The translations under genes were made by a program, and so were the position numbers. A stretch of 64,000 nt of DNA, taken from assembly GCA_035578155.1 (NCBI GenBank), contig JAPWDM010000015.1, forward strand, positions 8,120,709 through 8,184,708, written 5' to 3'. A model generated the notes under the pieces. It saw only the letters and a list, made by a program, of their open reading frames with translations, did not search any database and was not told the DNA's origin. The DNA comes from Brachynemurus nebulosus (taxonomy: Eukaryota > Arthropoda > Insecta > Neuroptera > Myrmeleontidae). Shown here piece by piece: positions 38,549-50,499 of this stretch. The first letter of the stretch is position 1; each line of letters starts with the position of its first letter.

Positions 38549-39739
38549 TACGACACCTCCCCCTAAAAAAGAAGGGTTCTAAAGGGCTTAAAGTTCTGAA
38601 AGCATCTAGACGCCTTCTGTCTTCATTAATTACTTGAATTTCATCTTCTTCTTTACGGAATTTAATTGATCTTTCAGCTATTCTAGATTTTTCTAGTTTT
38701 TCATAGTTGCATTGAGATATTTCGTCGATTTTACAATCAGTGGTATTATTAATTCTCTTATTTCTATTTAATTTTAGTTTAGTAAATATCTTATATTTTT
38801 TAATACATTTATTTAGTAAGTAGATAATTAATACTAATACAATAATTGTCAATATCGTCCAACCAAAACCATAGGCTGTTCTTTTAATGAATTCCATGTG
38901 ATTGTTTTCTATTAATGCTTTTTGTGTTTCTAATGTATGTTCTAGGATTTTAATATTATCTAGGTTAAAATCTTTTATTTCGATTATGGTTTCGTATGGT
39001 ACGCTTGTCTTTTTAGCACTTTGCCTTGCAATATTATTAAATTTGTATTGACTAATTGGTATCTTTATAGCTTCGTTTCTTATATCGCTTTGCTTGGGTA
39101 TTAATTTTACTTCTTTGTTTTGCGAGATACATTGATCATTTAGTATTATTGTTCCTATTTTGCTTAAATTTACTTTAGTAATTAGTTTATTGTTACATAT
39201 TATGTCTAATTGTGCTTCTTTACTTAAGCAGTAAAGCCATTCATTATTATCTAAATATTTCCAGAGATGAGTGCTTGCGATAAGTGTTTCGAATTCACAA
39301 TTTTTTGGTTCTCTATTTATTAAATCTAGAAATAATTTGTATTCGCAATAACTTTTCTCTTTTTGTACAGTATGTACATTATTACATAAATATTTTTTGG
39401 GCTTATTTTTAAACAATTATTGATATCTTGTGATACATAGTATTGTTCTTGTAATGTGCTTACAATAACGTATTTATTCTTTATTTTTACAAAAGTTACA
39501 GTTTGATTATCATTGTTAGAAACTGGGAGTGGGTTTATTTCATACATTTCGAATCTATTATTTTCAACTAGTGGTACTTTACAAGGTAAAATGAGGTTTC
39601 CTTTTCTTATAAATACATCTAGATTTATCAGTTTATAATATTTGTATATATTTTGATTTTCTAGGGAAAGTGGTAAGGAATAATATTTGGAAATTCTAAA
39701 TAATTTTTGTTGCAATAACTCTGGTGATAAAATATGATA
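38538..39739 (-). pseudogene. C-terminal half of gypsy element 2 env
   Basis: Two overlapping minus-strand frames (39715-39326 and 39416-38538) in different phases. The second ends in a strongly hydrophobic membrane anchor (GWTILTIIVLVLIIYLLNKC, ~39000-38800 region) followed by a basic cytoplasmic tail. A frameshift lies at ~39330-39410. It is separated from the N-terminal half by the mariner-type element. Membrane fusion glycoproteins of this class serve entry in insect errantiviruses; this copy is broken twice. Confidence 0.75.
38556..38564 (-). other. Polypurine tract of gypsy element 2
   Basis: AGGGGGAGG on the minus strand, just inside TGTCGTACATTAC. It fits the plus-strand primer site next to a 3' LTR that starts with TG. 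Confidence 0.65.
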
Positions 39740-40250
39740 GAGTAAAAGTATTTTCTTATGTCTCAGAGAAACGCAAGAGGGGAAAAAATGATAGATAGAA
39801 TGGGTAAATTAGATGAATGTATCTAAAATTAAAGCGTAAGAAAAGGAACAAACAGCTATAAAATTAAGAGTGAGTTGTAAATAATTACAAATGCTTGTGT
39901 TAGAAAAGATAAACTATTTTAGAGGGGAAATATAGTGTTGATGAGTGAATAGAACAATCAAGTACATATAATAAAAACAGACAGTGGCGTATCACTACGT
40001 TTATAAATAATTATAAAAGATATTTTTTAGGTTGATTGAAAAAATAATAATTAATTAGATTCTTGTGAAATGAATAAAAATTTATTTATCTAAATAATAC
40101 ACAAATAGTGAAAACTTATACAAATTTTAACCCAAATAAATTCGAACGGCACATCTAAACTATGTATTTCATACATGATCTATACATCTTAATTTAAATC
40201 TTCAAAAGCAAAAGTAAAAAATTACACATTTATACATTACTCATAAGTAT

Positions 40251-41923
40251 TTAGTCCCCATCAGAATAATCATCGTCATCGTCATCACTGTCCAATGTTA
40301 TGATAAACTTTTCGGTAACGTTTTCAAGTATGTGTTCACTTGTAACATATTCTTCCTCACGTTTTTTAGAATTTTCACATACTTTTTTCCAATCTTCCTT
40401 ACTAATGCTAGAAAATTTTTGTCGAGCTAATTCCTCTACATCATTCAACTTAAATGTGACATTTTTTTTAGCTACCCAGTTTTTTACTATAGCCCATATT
40501 TTTTCAATGGGATTTAGTTCCGGGTGATATGGTGGCAACCTTAATACAGTATGACCATGTTCAGCAGCTATTTCATTAATTAAATATCTTTTGGGATATT
40601 TACCCTTGTTTTGCTTTATCATGTCGTATAATTCTATTTTCGTCATTGACATTTCAAATGGAATTCCTCTTTCATTTAGCCACTTTTGTAATTCACATTT
40701 TTTTGAATTTAATGTCGGGTAGCTTTCTATTGGTGTATTATGGTAGGACGCATTATCTACCACAATAACGCTATTTGAAGGAAGATTGGGAATTAGTTGT
40801 GTCTTCATCCATTGAGAAAAATTATCACGATTCATCTCTCCGTGATAATCGCCTGTTTTTTTTCCTGATTTAAATAAAAGAAGCGCATTTGGCACGAAGC
40901 CATTTTCACCTCCTGCGTGTAACATTATTAATCTATTACCTTTTGAAATAGGTTTCTTTATTCCTAAAATAGTTTCATCAGTCCATTCAAAAGGTGTTGT
41001 ATGAGTCGCATGTATATAGGATTCGTCTAAATATATGATTGGACGTCCTTCTTTTCTGTAACTTCTTACCGCTCTTAGGTAGTTAACACGTTTTAATCGT
41101 ATATCTGTTGTTTCAATCAACAATTTACGATTATCGCTTGTTTTTCTCCACTTAAAACCTAATCGTTTAACTACCTTGGTGAACGAACTTAAACAACCAA
41201 TAAAATTTATGTCGTCCTTTATTTTTTGGTACACCATATTCATTGTTGGTCTCGCATCATCAGTGAAGGCAAAATTATAGATTGTACGCCTTATTACACC
41301 TTGGGCGAATTCATCTATCCCTGTAATAGGTGAAGGCTTATTAATTGTTTTCCGTGGAGACGAAAACTTTTTAGTTTTTTTGCCTTCACTAATAATTCGA
41401 GAGACAGTTCGCGAACTAATACCAACAGCTTTTGCAGTCTTTTGTAAAAACTGATTACGTGGAATTAATTGCCCCTTTTCCGCTTCGTTTTTGAAGAATT
41501 TATAGACATTATAAATTATTTCTCGTCCCTGCGAATGAATCACTCTTTTTTTGTTTATGATGTCTGGTGTCTGAAAATAATGAAAAATGTCTGTTGAAAA
41601 AACAATTTTATTTAAACGCCATATAAAACGACTATGAAGAGTATCTTGAAGAAAAAGGTTTTTAAATTAGAATTAACTTTGTTGTCAGCAAATAAATAAA
41701 TTACAACAATCATAGTAAAAAAATAAATAACAACAATAAAAACAATATTAACCCAAATAAAAAGAGACTGCAAGTTTTTAATAAAAATATTTTTTATAGA
41801 ATACACATTTACAGAAATAACTTCCGGTGATGGAGATCGTTCATTTTCTTCTTGACCATATGTACAAGAATCTTCAGCTATAATATTAATATCAGATTGA
41901 CGAGATGCTGATGGTGTATCCAT
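40251..41923 (-). CDS. DD83E transposase of the IS630/Tc1/mariner superfamily, 476 aa
   Basis: Exon 1 is 41923-41813 (37 codons, MDTPSASRQSD...). Exon 2 is 41570-40251. The intron (41812-41571, 242 bp) has gtaaat and ttttcag ends in phase 0. A helix-turn-helix at residues ~75-98 (QKTAKAVGISSRTVSRIISE) should bind the TIRs. The catalytic triad is YLDES (D219), VVDNASYH (D309) and NPIEKIW (E393). Between the second Asp and Glu there are 83 residues instead of the usual 34-39, with an inserted segment ~KWLNERGIPFEMSMTKIELY. A branch with a spacing of 82 has been described (as I recall, Sailor/DD82E), and this is probably close to it. The C-terminus is a run of Asp. The frame has no stops, so the protein may be active. 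Confidence 0.88.
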
Positions 41924-42323
41924 TTTCTAAAAAAAATAGTCATAATTTTTTATTAAATTTGTCCTATTTAAATGCGAAATATAAAAATCATTCATTAATT
42001 AAAAATACTTACGTTATTATAAATGTAATAGTTTTAATGCACTTGTAGATTTAAAGAATTTTAACAACAATATATGTAACTAAACCGCTACTGAAACATT
42101 TAGCTTTAATTCAATAGAAAAAAATAATTTTATTATAATTTTTCCAGGTATTCATACGTATATACAGATCGTTTTTACCTAACCATAACATAGATATTGA
42201 AAAAATATGAACTTGTCCAGAAAGTTATTCTAATATTGTATATTTTTGTAATAAAAGTAGAAACGCAATTTAATATAATTTTAAAACAGAAATGAAATAT
42301 TTATCACTCCGATATTCTTTTTT

Positions 42324-42908
42324 CTAATATAAGACTTTTCGTCTAGTTTTACTGCTAATGATGGATGGGAGCGTTCCTAATTCCTTGACATGTATACATC
42401 CAGTGTACAAAAATTCAATTGTGGTATAAAGAAGTGCTATTACACTTTTGCATATTAGGTCTTTTTGTTTTAAATAAGTAAATATAGGTAATGGAATCAA
42501 CAAAAGAACTTGAGAAATTTTTTTAAATAAAATATTGAACATAATGCATCAAAGGCCATTAGAAATATTAATCGTGCATTTGGAAAAAGTACAATTAATG
42601 AAAAAGTTTGGTGGATAGTTGTTGAGTTGATTTAAAGATTCATCATCACTGGACTCGAATGATAGATTGTAATGATAATTACTTTGTATAACAATAAAAT
42701 AAATTATTTGAAAATATTGTGTTTTAATTTTTGTATGTAAAATTTCACCTTTCCCAAAAAAACCTAATACATTGTTCCCCCATGTTATGGTTAAAAAAAA
42801 ACGACCTGTATAGATTATCGCATTGCTTCTCAGACTTGGAGTCATAAATACATCAACTACACGTGTTTTATGACAAACATCCCTTATTAATGTAATGGAC
42901 CTACCCAT
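42324..42908 (-). other. Two unassigned short frames inside the DD83E element
   Basis: Minus-strand frames of 119 codons (42908-42549) and 72 codons (42542-42324) lie between the right TIR and the transposase start. The first includes a stretch FESSDDESLNQLNN of mixed composition; neither has a recognised domain. They may be leader sequence or remnants; no function is proposed. Confidence 0.25.
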
Positions 42909-42955
42909 AAATAAATTGGTTTCTGCGTCTGAGACATAAGAAAATACTTTTACTC

Positions 42956-43716
42956 TAACTAACTATACCATATTGTATTAGACTAATGTCGTTAAGGAAA
43001 CGTTGTGTTATGTATTCATAATCTTTAAAGACTGTTATGTATGCTGTTGTCGTTTCTAGAATGTGTTCTGAATTTTCTAACTTATCTATAGCCATTTTAT
43101 TATTCTCTATTTCTTTGCTTATGGTTTTAAAATTTTTGTTTATTAGTTTTTCCACTTTCTTGAAATGTCGTATTGATTTCTTAAATTCATTTAGTGAATT
43201 ATTAACAATACTTACTTGGTTTCTTAATACTTTGTCATTAATGTTTTGCTTTTTAATTAATTTTTCTAAGTTTTTATCGTAAAATTCTTTATCCTTGGCA
43301 TCGGGTGTGCCAACTAACCATTTTAAAGCGATTCCTAAACCGTCAGCTAAATATCTCCTCGTTCTATGTTTGGTGAATGATTCTAACTGGAGTAACGTAT
43401 GTTCTATACGGTTCATTGAGGGTTCTATGATATTTTCCTTTTTGATTGTTTTATTACTAATTCTAATTAAATTTTCAAACTTACAAAAATCAAGTTTCTG
43501 TTTGAGGTAGGATTCGTGGACATAGGATATGTTATAGTTAATTATGATCTTAAAATTACTATTACTTACAACTACCTTACCTAGTTTAATATACAAGATT
43601 CCGTTATTTGTTTGAATCTCCTTAATTCTATATGGCTGATCATTTGGTAAATGTACTTCGTGGATCATCACCATCAATATTGCCATTAGTATGCAATTCA
43701 ATGTTTTCTTCGTCAT
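42956..43716 (-). pseudogene. N-terminal half of gypsy element 2 env
   Basis: An open minus-strand frame has a hydrophobic signal region (~LNCILMAILMVMIHEVHL). A furin-like basic site (HRTRR) follows, then a glycine/hydrophobic segment (YLADGLGIALKWLVGTPDAK). That cleavage plus fusion-peptide layout matches insect errantivirus env and baculovirus F proteins. Next come a helical stretch of Asn/Lys and a stop created by the mariner-type insertion. It overlaps the end of the integrase frame by ~77 bp. Disrupted; see the C-terminal half. Confidence 0.85.
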
Positions 43717-45172
43717 CTGGGGAAGAAAAATTGATTACGCTATTTTCTCTTTCGTTATAGGGTTTTATGCTATTACAATGATATGCTACATCTTTGTTGC
43801 GTATGTTAACAATTACATTGGGTTCTTTTATATTTTTAATTTCGTATGGTCCTATGTATGGGAAATCGTTTTGCGTTTGTTTTTGATCGTTTTTTATTAG
43901 AATTTTTTGTCCTACATGGAAGGTTTTAGGTTTAAGATCTTGGTCATAATAAGCTTTACTGTCCATTTTGTTTTTTGTCTGTTTACCGTATGCGATTTCT
44001 CGGTATCTGTTTAGTTTTTCAGTTACTTGCTTTAAATATGTATCATATGTGTCTAATGTATTGTCAGTAGGTATCTCTGGGTTTAGACTAAATGTTAGTT
44101 GATAGAGTTCGAACCCCGTCGAGCGACATTTGTTTGTATTGTGAACATAGGCACATGTTTCTAAGAATTGGTCCCATTCTTGGTCACTATTCGTATAATG
44201 TCTTAAGTATTCTTTTATAAAGTGGTTAGTTTTTTCCACAGATCCGTTAGCATGAGGACTAGTGGTTTTGTGTTTTATGTTTAGAGTTTCCAGTATGTGG
44301 TCTACAATTTCATTTAGAAATTCAGTCCCTTTATCGGAAAGTATACTTTTTGGAAAGCTAAATGTTAAAAAATGTTTTAGTAACTTTACTGAAATGAGTT
44401 CACTGTTTTTTGAATTTATTGGATAAAGCTGTAGGAAATTAGTGAGATTATCTTTCACGGCCAGTATGTATTTATTTCCGTTTTTTGTTTCTTTTAGGGG
44501 CCCTATTAAATCGATATCAATTTGGTCATTAAAATTGTGAGCAGTTGTGGTAATAACCATTTTTTTCTTCGTGGGTCTCCAATCTGTTTTAGTCAGTTGA
44601 CATTCGTTGCACGTCTTTACATATTCTTCAATGTCATTTTCATTCCAATAGTAATGTTGTTTAATTTTATCGTACGTGCGATTCATTCCTTGAAGTCCTC
44701 GATGATATCATAATGGAATTGTTTTATTATTCTATACTTGTCTTCTCTAGTAGTGGGAGTTATTAGATTTTTTATGATTTTAAAATTAATGCCTGTTAAT
44801 ATTTCAGCTATTAAATTTCTATGGTCAATAAATAATTAATCATTAGTGAAATAAACAGTTTTAATATTATCAGCTTGACACTTTGCTGTTAAAGTAGTTA
44901 AATATTGTATTAAATCATTTTCGTTTACAGGGTCATTATTATCTTTTTGTATATAGCAATATTAGTATTTGGTTACGATTGTTTAAATTTTTAAGGATTT
45001 GAATTTCACCTATTTTGCGATTTTTTCCTGCTTAACCGACGTTTGAATTTATGTATTCAGGGGTATTTTCCCACTCGGTGTTCATTGAAAATATTATCAC
45101 AGGTTTGTTTTCGTATGTTTCTACGTTGAATGGTGAATCTGGACGAATTTTTACTTTTTGCTTCTAATAATT

Positions 45173-45175
<3 letters not shown>
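43640..45175 (-). pseudogene. Gypsy element 2 integrase
   Basis: The 348-codon frame 44686-43640 covers the zinc region end (YVKTCNECQLTK) and the catalytic core. The core has QIDIDLIGPL (Asp), LSDKGTEFLN (Asp) and SPHANGSVEKTNHFIKEY (Glu). The C-terminal domain is KILIKNDQ...YIGPYEIKN. Upstream (44.7-45.17 kb) the same protein can be followed in other frames (for example VKIRPDSPFNVETYENKPV), with at least two stops or frameshifts. The LINE insertion then interrupts it. Confidence 0.85.

Positions 45176-45177
<2 letters not shown>

Positions 45178-45222
<45 letters not shown>
45178..45222. repeat. (AAT)n microsatellite at LINE 3' end
   Basis: About 15 uninterrupted AAT units. A shorter tract is at 45308-45331. 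Microsatellite-like 3' tails, rather than poly(A), are known for some LINE clades. Confidence 0.9.
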
Positions 45223-45227
<5 letters not shown>

Positions 45228-45653
45228 CCTTGCATAATGCCGGTATAGGTGAATGTTACCCAGTACTGTCCTACTGAGTAGTGAGCGCCAGGTTGGCGTA
45301 AAAGTCTATAATAATAATAATAATAATATATTTATTTGCATCGACCAATATAGGTATACAAAAGGTTTACATTTGATATTACAATATATCACTTATATCA
45401 TAAGGTACCATTCTGATTAAATACTTCCTTAATGCACTTTTAAATTGTTGCGTGTCTTTACTTGTGATCCATTCAGGTAGTTTGTTATACAGCTTCTGCC
45501 CAGTATAAACAGGTGTTTTTCATAAAAGCTTGTCCTATGTGTAAAGTCAAAATTTGACTTCACTCTTGTATTGTACTCATATTTCTTGGTACACGATTGA
45601 TCAAAATATGAATTTTCTTTCATGTATGAAAGTAATTCATATGCATATGTAGC

Positions 45654-47746
45654 CTAAAATGTTAGGATCTTGTTGTCTTTGAATGCCGTTTTACAAATGT
45701 CTCTTGAAGGTATTCTAAATATTAGTCGAATAATTTTTTTCTGTATTATAAATACTCTGCTAGATTCCGTGCTTCTACCCCATGCTAATATGCCATATTT
45801 TGTAGCTGAATATACATGTGAGTAGTAAAACATTAACAGTTGAGATTGTTCAACATAATTATTCAATATTCGCATTTGGTAGTGCAACTGATTCAATTTT
45901 TTACACACATAATTCACATGATCGACAAATTTCAAATTGTGATCAATATGTATCCCAAGAAATTTGGTGACTTTAGTCGCTTTTATTTGACTGCTTTTAT
46001 TACTAAATATAAGATCTGTATTGGGCATAGTTCTTAATTTAAAATCTACTATATTAGTCTTATCTAAGTTTACAATTAATTGATTTTGTGAGCACCATTC
46101 ACTGAAACGCTCAATTGTAAGGTTTGCTATATTTACAGCATCATGCGTATCATCCCCAGTTATTAATATTGGTGATGTCATCTGCATACGTTATCAGTTT
46201 GCTAAATTCTAAATGTGCATAGAGATCATTAACAAAGCATATAAAGAGAAGTGGTCCAAGTGTACTCCCTTGGGGTACTCCTATTTCCACCCCGCTATGT
46301 CCGATTTCTCTCCAGCGATCTCAACTATGATCTTCCTATCCGTTAAGTAGGACTTAATTAACTTATAAGCATTTCCCCTTAACTCCATAGCTTCCAATTT
46401 TGTCATGAGAAAGTCATGATTTACACTGTCGAAAGCCGCACTAAGATCAAAGAATAACCCCAGTACATACTTCCCATCATCAATTGCTTTTGAGAGATAT
46501 TTATAAAATTCAAATATTGCACTTGTCGTAGATCTTTTCATTCTGAAGCCGCGCTGTGCTTCATTTATCATTTTATTGTTTTCTAGAAAAGTTATTAATC
46601 GGTTAGCGATTATTTTTTCATAAATTTTCGAAAATACAGAGAGCAAAGAGATTGGTCTGTAATTCTTTACGTTGTTTGTATTATCTTTCTTATATATTGG
46701 CTTTATTTTGGCTACTTTAAGTCGATTTGGAAAAACATTTGTTTCAAACATGCTATTAATATGTTTGCATAGTATATTTGAAAATATATATGCATTTTGT
46801 TTTAATACTATGGCAGGAATCTCATCAGTTCCTGTAGATTTCTTATTTGGCAAACTCATAATAATATTATTAACTTCCACTGGATCTGTGGGCATCAAAT
46901 ACACTGTTTTATGACATGCAACGTTTATCTTAGTACAATGAACTGATTTTTTATCTTTGAAATGTTCGTTAAGCTTTTCATATACTGAATTAGAAAAATA
47001 TTCTAGGAATATTTTAAGTAATTCATGGTTAGCATTAACTACCTTACCATTATAGTGCAGTACTAGTTCGCTGTTAGTTTTCTTTTTGTTACCTAATAGT
47101 TTGTTTATTCCACTCCAGATATCCTTCGTGTTTATTAGACCCAAATCTATCTTTTTAAAGACTGTCTGTTTTTTTGCTTGTTCTATATTTATTTTGTTTT
47201 TTTTTTTTAATAAAATTTTGTACCTATTTTGCAATTCAACACTATTATTTTTAATTTTATATAGTTCTCTTAAGTAATTGCCCTCCTCAATCAAACTTTT
47301 TGTGACCCAGGACTTAATTTTCTTGTCATTTACTGTTTTTATTTCCATTGTATTGATGGGTATACACACATCAATACAATGCTGAAAGTAACTCCAGAAA
47401 TAATTAAATTCTTCATTAACATTATGACTTGATATATTTGGCCAGTTAACTTTGCTAAGAGTAAATGCAAGATAATTTAAATTCACATCATTAATATTTC
47501 TTTGCCTTACTATTTTTAATTTTTCTTTATTAATTTCTTTCATATCTTTAGTAATAATTTGCGCCATATGATCTGATAACAGTGTATTTACTACCCCCAG
47601 ATTAAGACAGTGATCCATTTTATTTACTATTGCGTAATCTATAGCAGTAGCTGTTGTTTTACAAATGCGTGTCGGCTCACTTACAATATTATTACAATTA
47701 TGTGAATCTAAAATGTCAATAAACTTATTTCTATTTATATTATCAA
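45654..47746 (-). pseudogene. LINE reverse transcriptase (with end of endonuclease linker)
   Basis: Frame 47618-46281 holds the RT fingers/palm motifs: PIYKKDNTNNVKNYRPISLL, QRGFRMKRSTTSAIFEFYKY, and FFDLSAAFDSVNHDFLMTKL (catalytic Asp). After a one-base frame change near 46310 comes IGVPQGSTLGPLLF and the active-site YADD (~46180). The thumb/C-terminal part is in frame 46187-45654 (QNQLIVNLDKTNIVDFK, KFLGIHIDHNLKFVDHV). At least two frame breaks make this copy inactive. Confidence 0.88.
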
Positions 47747-47750
47747 TTAA

Positions 47751-49522
47751 CTCTTAGCGTGCCGGACTGTCGGATGAATTAAAAGACAAGCGTATGAATG
47801 TTAAAAAAGGAGAGGCCATTGTTTACATACAGATTTCCTTTAATATTTTTAGTTTTGAAATTTTCTTATTCGGATTCCCTTCTCTCATATTGATATACAT
47901 ATAACAAAAATAAACGTTAAAATTTTTTTTAAATACATATTATAAAGTCAGTATTAAACTAGCAGTTTAAAATTTTAATTTTTTTGAAAAATTAAGTAGA
48001 ATAATTATTAACACGTTAGTTGTCGTACATGCTGTAAACCGTAAAGTGAAACTTGACCAATTGCTACACAACGCTGTACCGCGTCAATAATTCCATATAA
48101 AATGTATTAACTAGTTGTTAAAATAATGTACGAACTGTACATTTCGTTATCATAGGTTTGATCCTCAACATGTTAATCAGATTTTGGTTATCAATTATCA
48201 TGTATATTACAATTTGATGATACCATCACAAATTTTTAAATTTCAGTTTTTGTTATTGTGTATATACCTACCATAAAGTAATTCATTTATAAATTTAAAT
48301 AATTAATAAATTGTTATCATATAATACTGACTTTATTAAAGCAGGTAAGGTTTTGTTTTTTTATTCGTACAATCCTATTTATATTGTTTATATTATACAT
48401 TTATACAATCATAAATTCGTAATCAGTATAGGGTTGACCGGGGTAGCAGAAGCTTGCAATAAATTTATTTCTACAATTTTTGTTATTTTTATTTAACCTT
48501 GATTTTTTGTACAAATTTGAGCTATGGGTAACTTGCATTAAACAAAGGGCAATTGTGAACGCTAAAGTATGATAAAAAATTTTCAAAGGGGGGTAAATGT
48601 GAAGAATTTGAGTTGGGCTTTATTCTTATGTACCTCAACTTCTCTTGTAATACATTCTAAATAATTTTTCTGATGGCATTCACTTTTATCCCAAAATTCA
48701 TAAGATTTGCAAAACCGTGCCGGGGAAATGTGAATGGCTTATAAAATTTTTGTTTTCAATACGAATTTGCTCAAAATTTGTGTGGTGCATCCTGAATAAT
48801 ATAGAATTAAAAATAAATCAACCATAATGTAATATATAAAATAAAAAATACTTAAAACAACGCTTTTATCTCAATTTATAAAAATCCATTCACAATTACC
48901 CCGGTCAACCCTAATCAAAATCATATTGATATTACAATTAGTCGACAGCACAGAATTTTGTCAACAGCATTCTAATGCGATCCCTTGTATGTGTATGTGT
49001 ATATTTTTATTATAGCTGATTGTGAGTGTTGATGTTTCTGTGGTTGATGAGATGGTCGAACCGTGTGAAAATTTTTTGCTAACAATAATAAACAAGCTTC
49101 CTCATATCATAGTACACTATAAATTCAATTATGTTAACACATTCAAGAAAAATTATTAGAAGCAACTTTTATATTTTTCTGTAAATATCTAAATGTTAAT
49201 TTATTCACAGTATTATTTTTTTATTATTATTTCATTTTAAAGCAAGTTGGGCAACTAGAGAGTTATCAATTTACCTTTAATTTAACATTTATTGGGGAAA
49301 AATTTCTAATAGGAAAATAACCCTGGCGTGGATTTTTAGTGTACTCGTAATTTGTTTTTATTATAAAACTGAGGAACATTTTTCAATCTAAACCATTCAA
49401 GTGCAGCTCAAATAAAAATGTCAAAATGATTAATGAATGAATATAGTCTTGTCTTTTTTTGTAATATATATTTCCCTCTTTGTTTCCTTTGGCATGTTAA
49501 CATGCCAATGGCACTGAATCGG
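47751..49522. mobile_element. TTAA-flanked 1,772-bp insertion in the LINE (piggyBac-type)
   Basis: Flanked by TTAA at 47747-47750 and 49523-49526. The ends CTCTTAGCGTGCC and (inverse) CCGATTCAGTGCC are imperfect TIRs. The endonuclease frame on the right (...GDLNIDYL) and the frame on the left (IDNINRNKFIDIL...) are in register across one TTAA, which confirms the insertion. No transposase. It contains a nested TA-flanked MITE and the inverted relative of the 30.1-kb repeat. Confidence 0.88.
48431..48911. mobile_element. 481-bp TA-flanked MITE (GGGTTGACCGGGGTA ends)
   Basis: Ends GGGTTGACCGGGGTA and TACCCCGGTCAACCC are perfect inverted repeats, with TA on both sides (48429-48430 and 48912-48913), as in Tc1/mariner-type MITEs. 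Subterminal copies of cacattYaccccRRRYRcggt-like sequence are visible inside. It is the innermost of four nested elements. Confidence 0.9.
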
Positions 49523-49967
49523 TTAAATAATCTATATTCAAATCACCCATAATCAGCATATTGTGTTTATCAGTTTTTAATTGTTTCAGCAAATTTTCAA
49601 ATGCGTCTAAAAATGCTGTGAAATCACTATTTGGAGACCTATAAACTACACATATATACCATATTTCGTCATGTAATGACAATTTAACACCTGCACATTC
49701 AAATGTCTTGTCATTACACAATTTTGTAACATTAATACTGTTTACACTATTGTGCAATTTATTACTGACCCATATTCCGACACCTCCATTACAATAATAT
49801 TTTCGACAAAATTTTGCACATAAACTAAAATTTTCAATTTTTACAAGTTCAATATTCAAATCACTACACCAATGTTCTGATAATAGCACAATATCAATGT
49901 TTTCTTTTTTTAAAGTCATTTCTAGATTTGCTGATTTGTTCCTTAAGTTTTGTATATTCTGGTGCAT
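49497..49967 (-). pseudogene. LINE apurinic-type endonuclease domain
   Basis: The frame begins MHQNIQNLRNKSANLEMTLK and contains the exo-endo-phosphatase motifs: N in QNIQNLRNK, E in LLSEHWC, the VYRSPNSD loop and GDLNIDYL (DxN). This domain nicks the target for reverse transcription. The last residues (after DYL) come from the TTAA-flanked insertion. Confidence 0.85.
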
Positions 49968-50499
49968 TATTTTTAATTTTCCAAGGTCACCGTCTACATC
50001 TCAGGCAGTGAAATTATTTGACTTGTGGTTCAGGTTCACTAATTCTTGAAACTTCCCTGTTAGTCCCGGCTGTTGGCTTGTCCGATTGCATTTCTGGTTT
50101 TGATTTTGCATACAAATCATTTTCGTCACCTTGGTTGAATCGAAAAAGTTTAAATCGCCTAACTACAGTTCCTTCTAGCCAGAATTCCGGACTATACAAC
50201 TTTTCGTGATGTTTTGAGTTCACTCCAACTTTAAACGCACCATTTTTTCCAATTGTCTGAAGTTTTCACATATGATTTCTTCATTTGTATTGCATCTTCT
50301 TCTTATATAATTTATTACTATATCTTCGTTAACTGTAGATTTCATTCTACCTATGTATAACCATGTTCGCCTTTGGACGGGTTCAAAACCAAGGTCAGCT
50401 TCAGGTTGTGCTACTCCAATAACTACATTTTCCTTCCTTTGCCTTTTTATTTTTGAAAATCTTAAATTCTTCAGAGTATATTTAAATTAGGAAGTAAAA

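Larger units (their letters stand above)
39740..42955 (-). mobile_element. Complete IS630/Tc1/mariner-type transposon (DD83E), 3,216 bp
   Basis: The ends GAGTAAAAGTATTTTCTTAT (39740) and its inverse (to 42955) form TIRs of ~28 bp, continuing through GTCTCAGA. They are flanked by TA on both sides (39738-39739 and 42956-42957), the target rule of this superfamily. The element sits inside the env of gypsy element 2, and the two env halves are in register across a single TA. It contains an intact-looking two-exon transposase and two unassigned short frames near its right end. It appears recent. Confidence 0.92.
45178..50480 (-). mobile_element. Jockey/CR1-type LINE inserted in gypsy element 2
   Basis: On the minus strand it carries an endonuclease (49967-49497) and a reverse transcriptase (47757-45654), followed by a short 3' region ending in (ATT)n/(TAA)n. 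Two (AAT)n tracts occur, at 45178-45222 and 45308-45331, so the exact 3' end is ambiguous. It separates the gypsy RNase H/linker from the integrase. It is itself split by 47751-49522. Without that insert it is ~3.5 kb. No ORF1 was recognised; 50223-50014 may be a remnant. The clade call is by motif style only. Confidence 0.75.
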
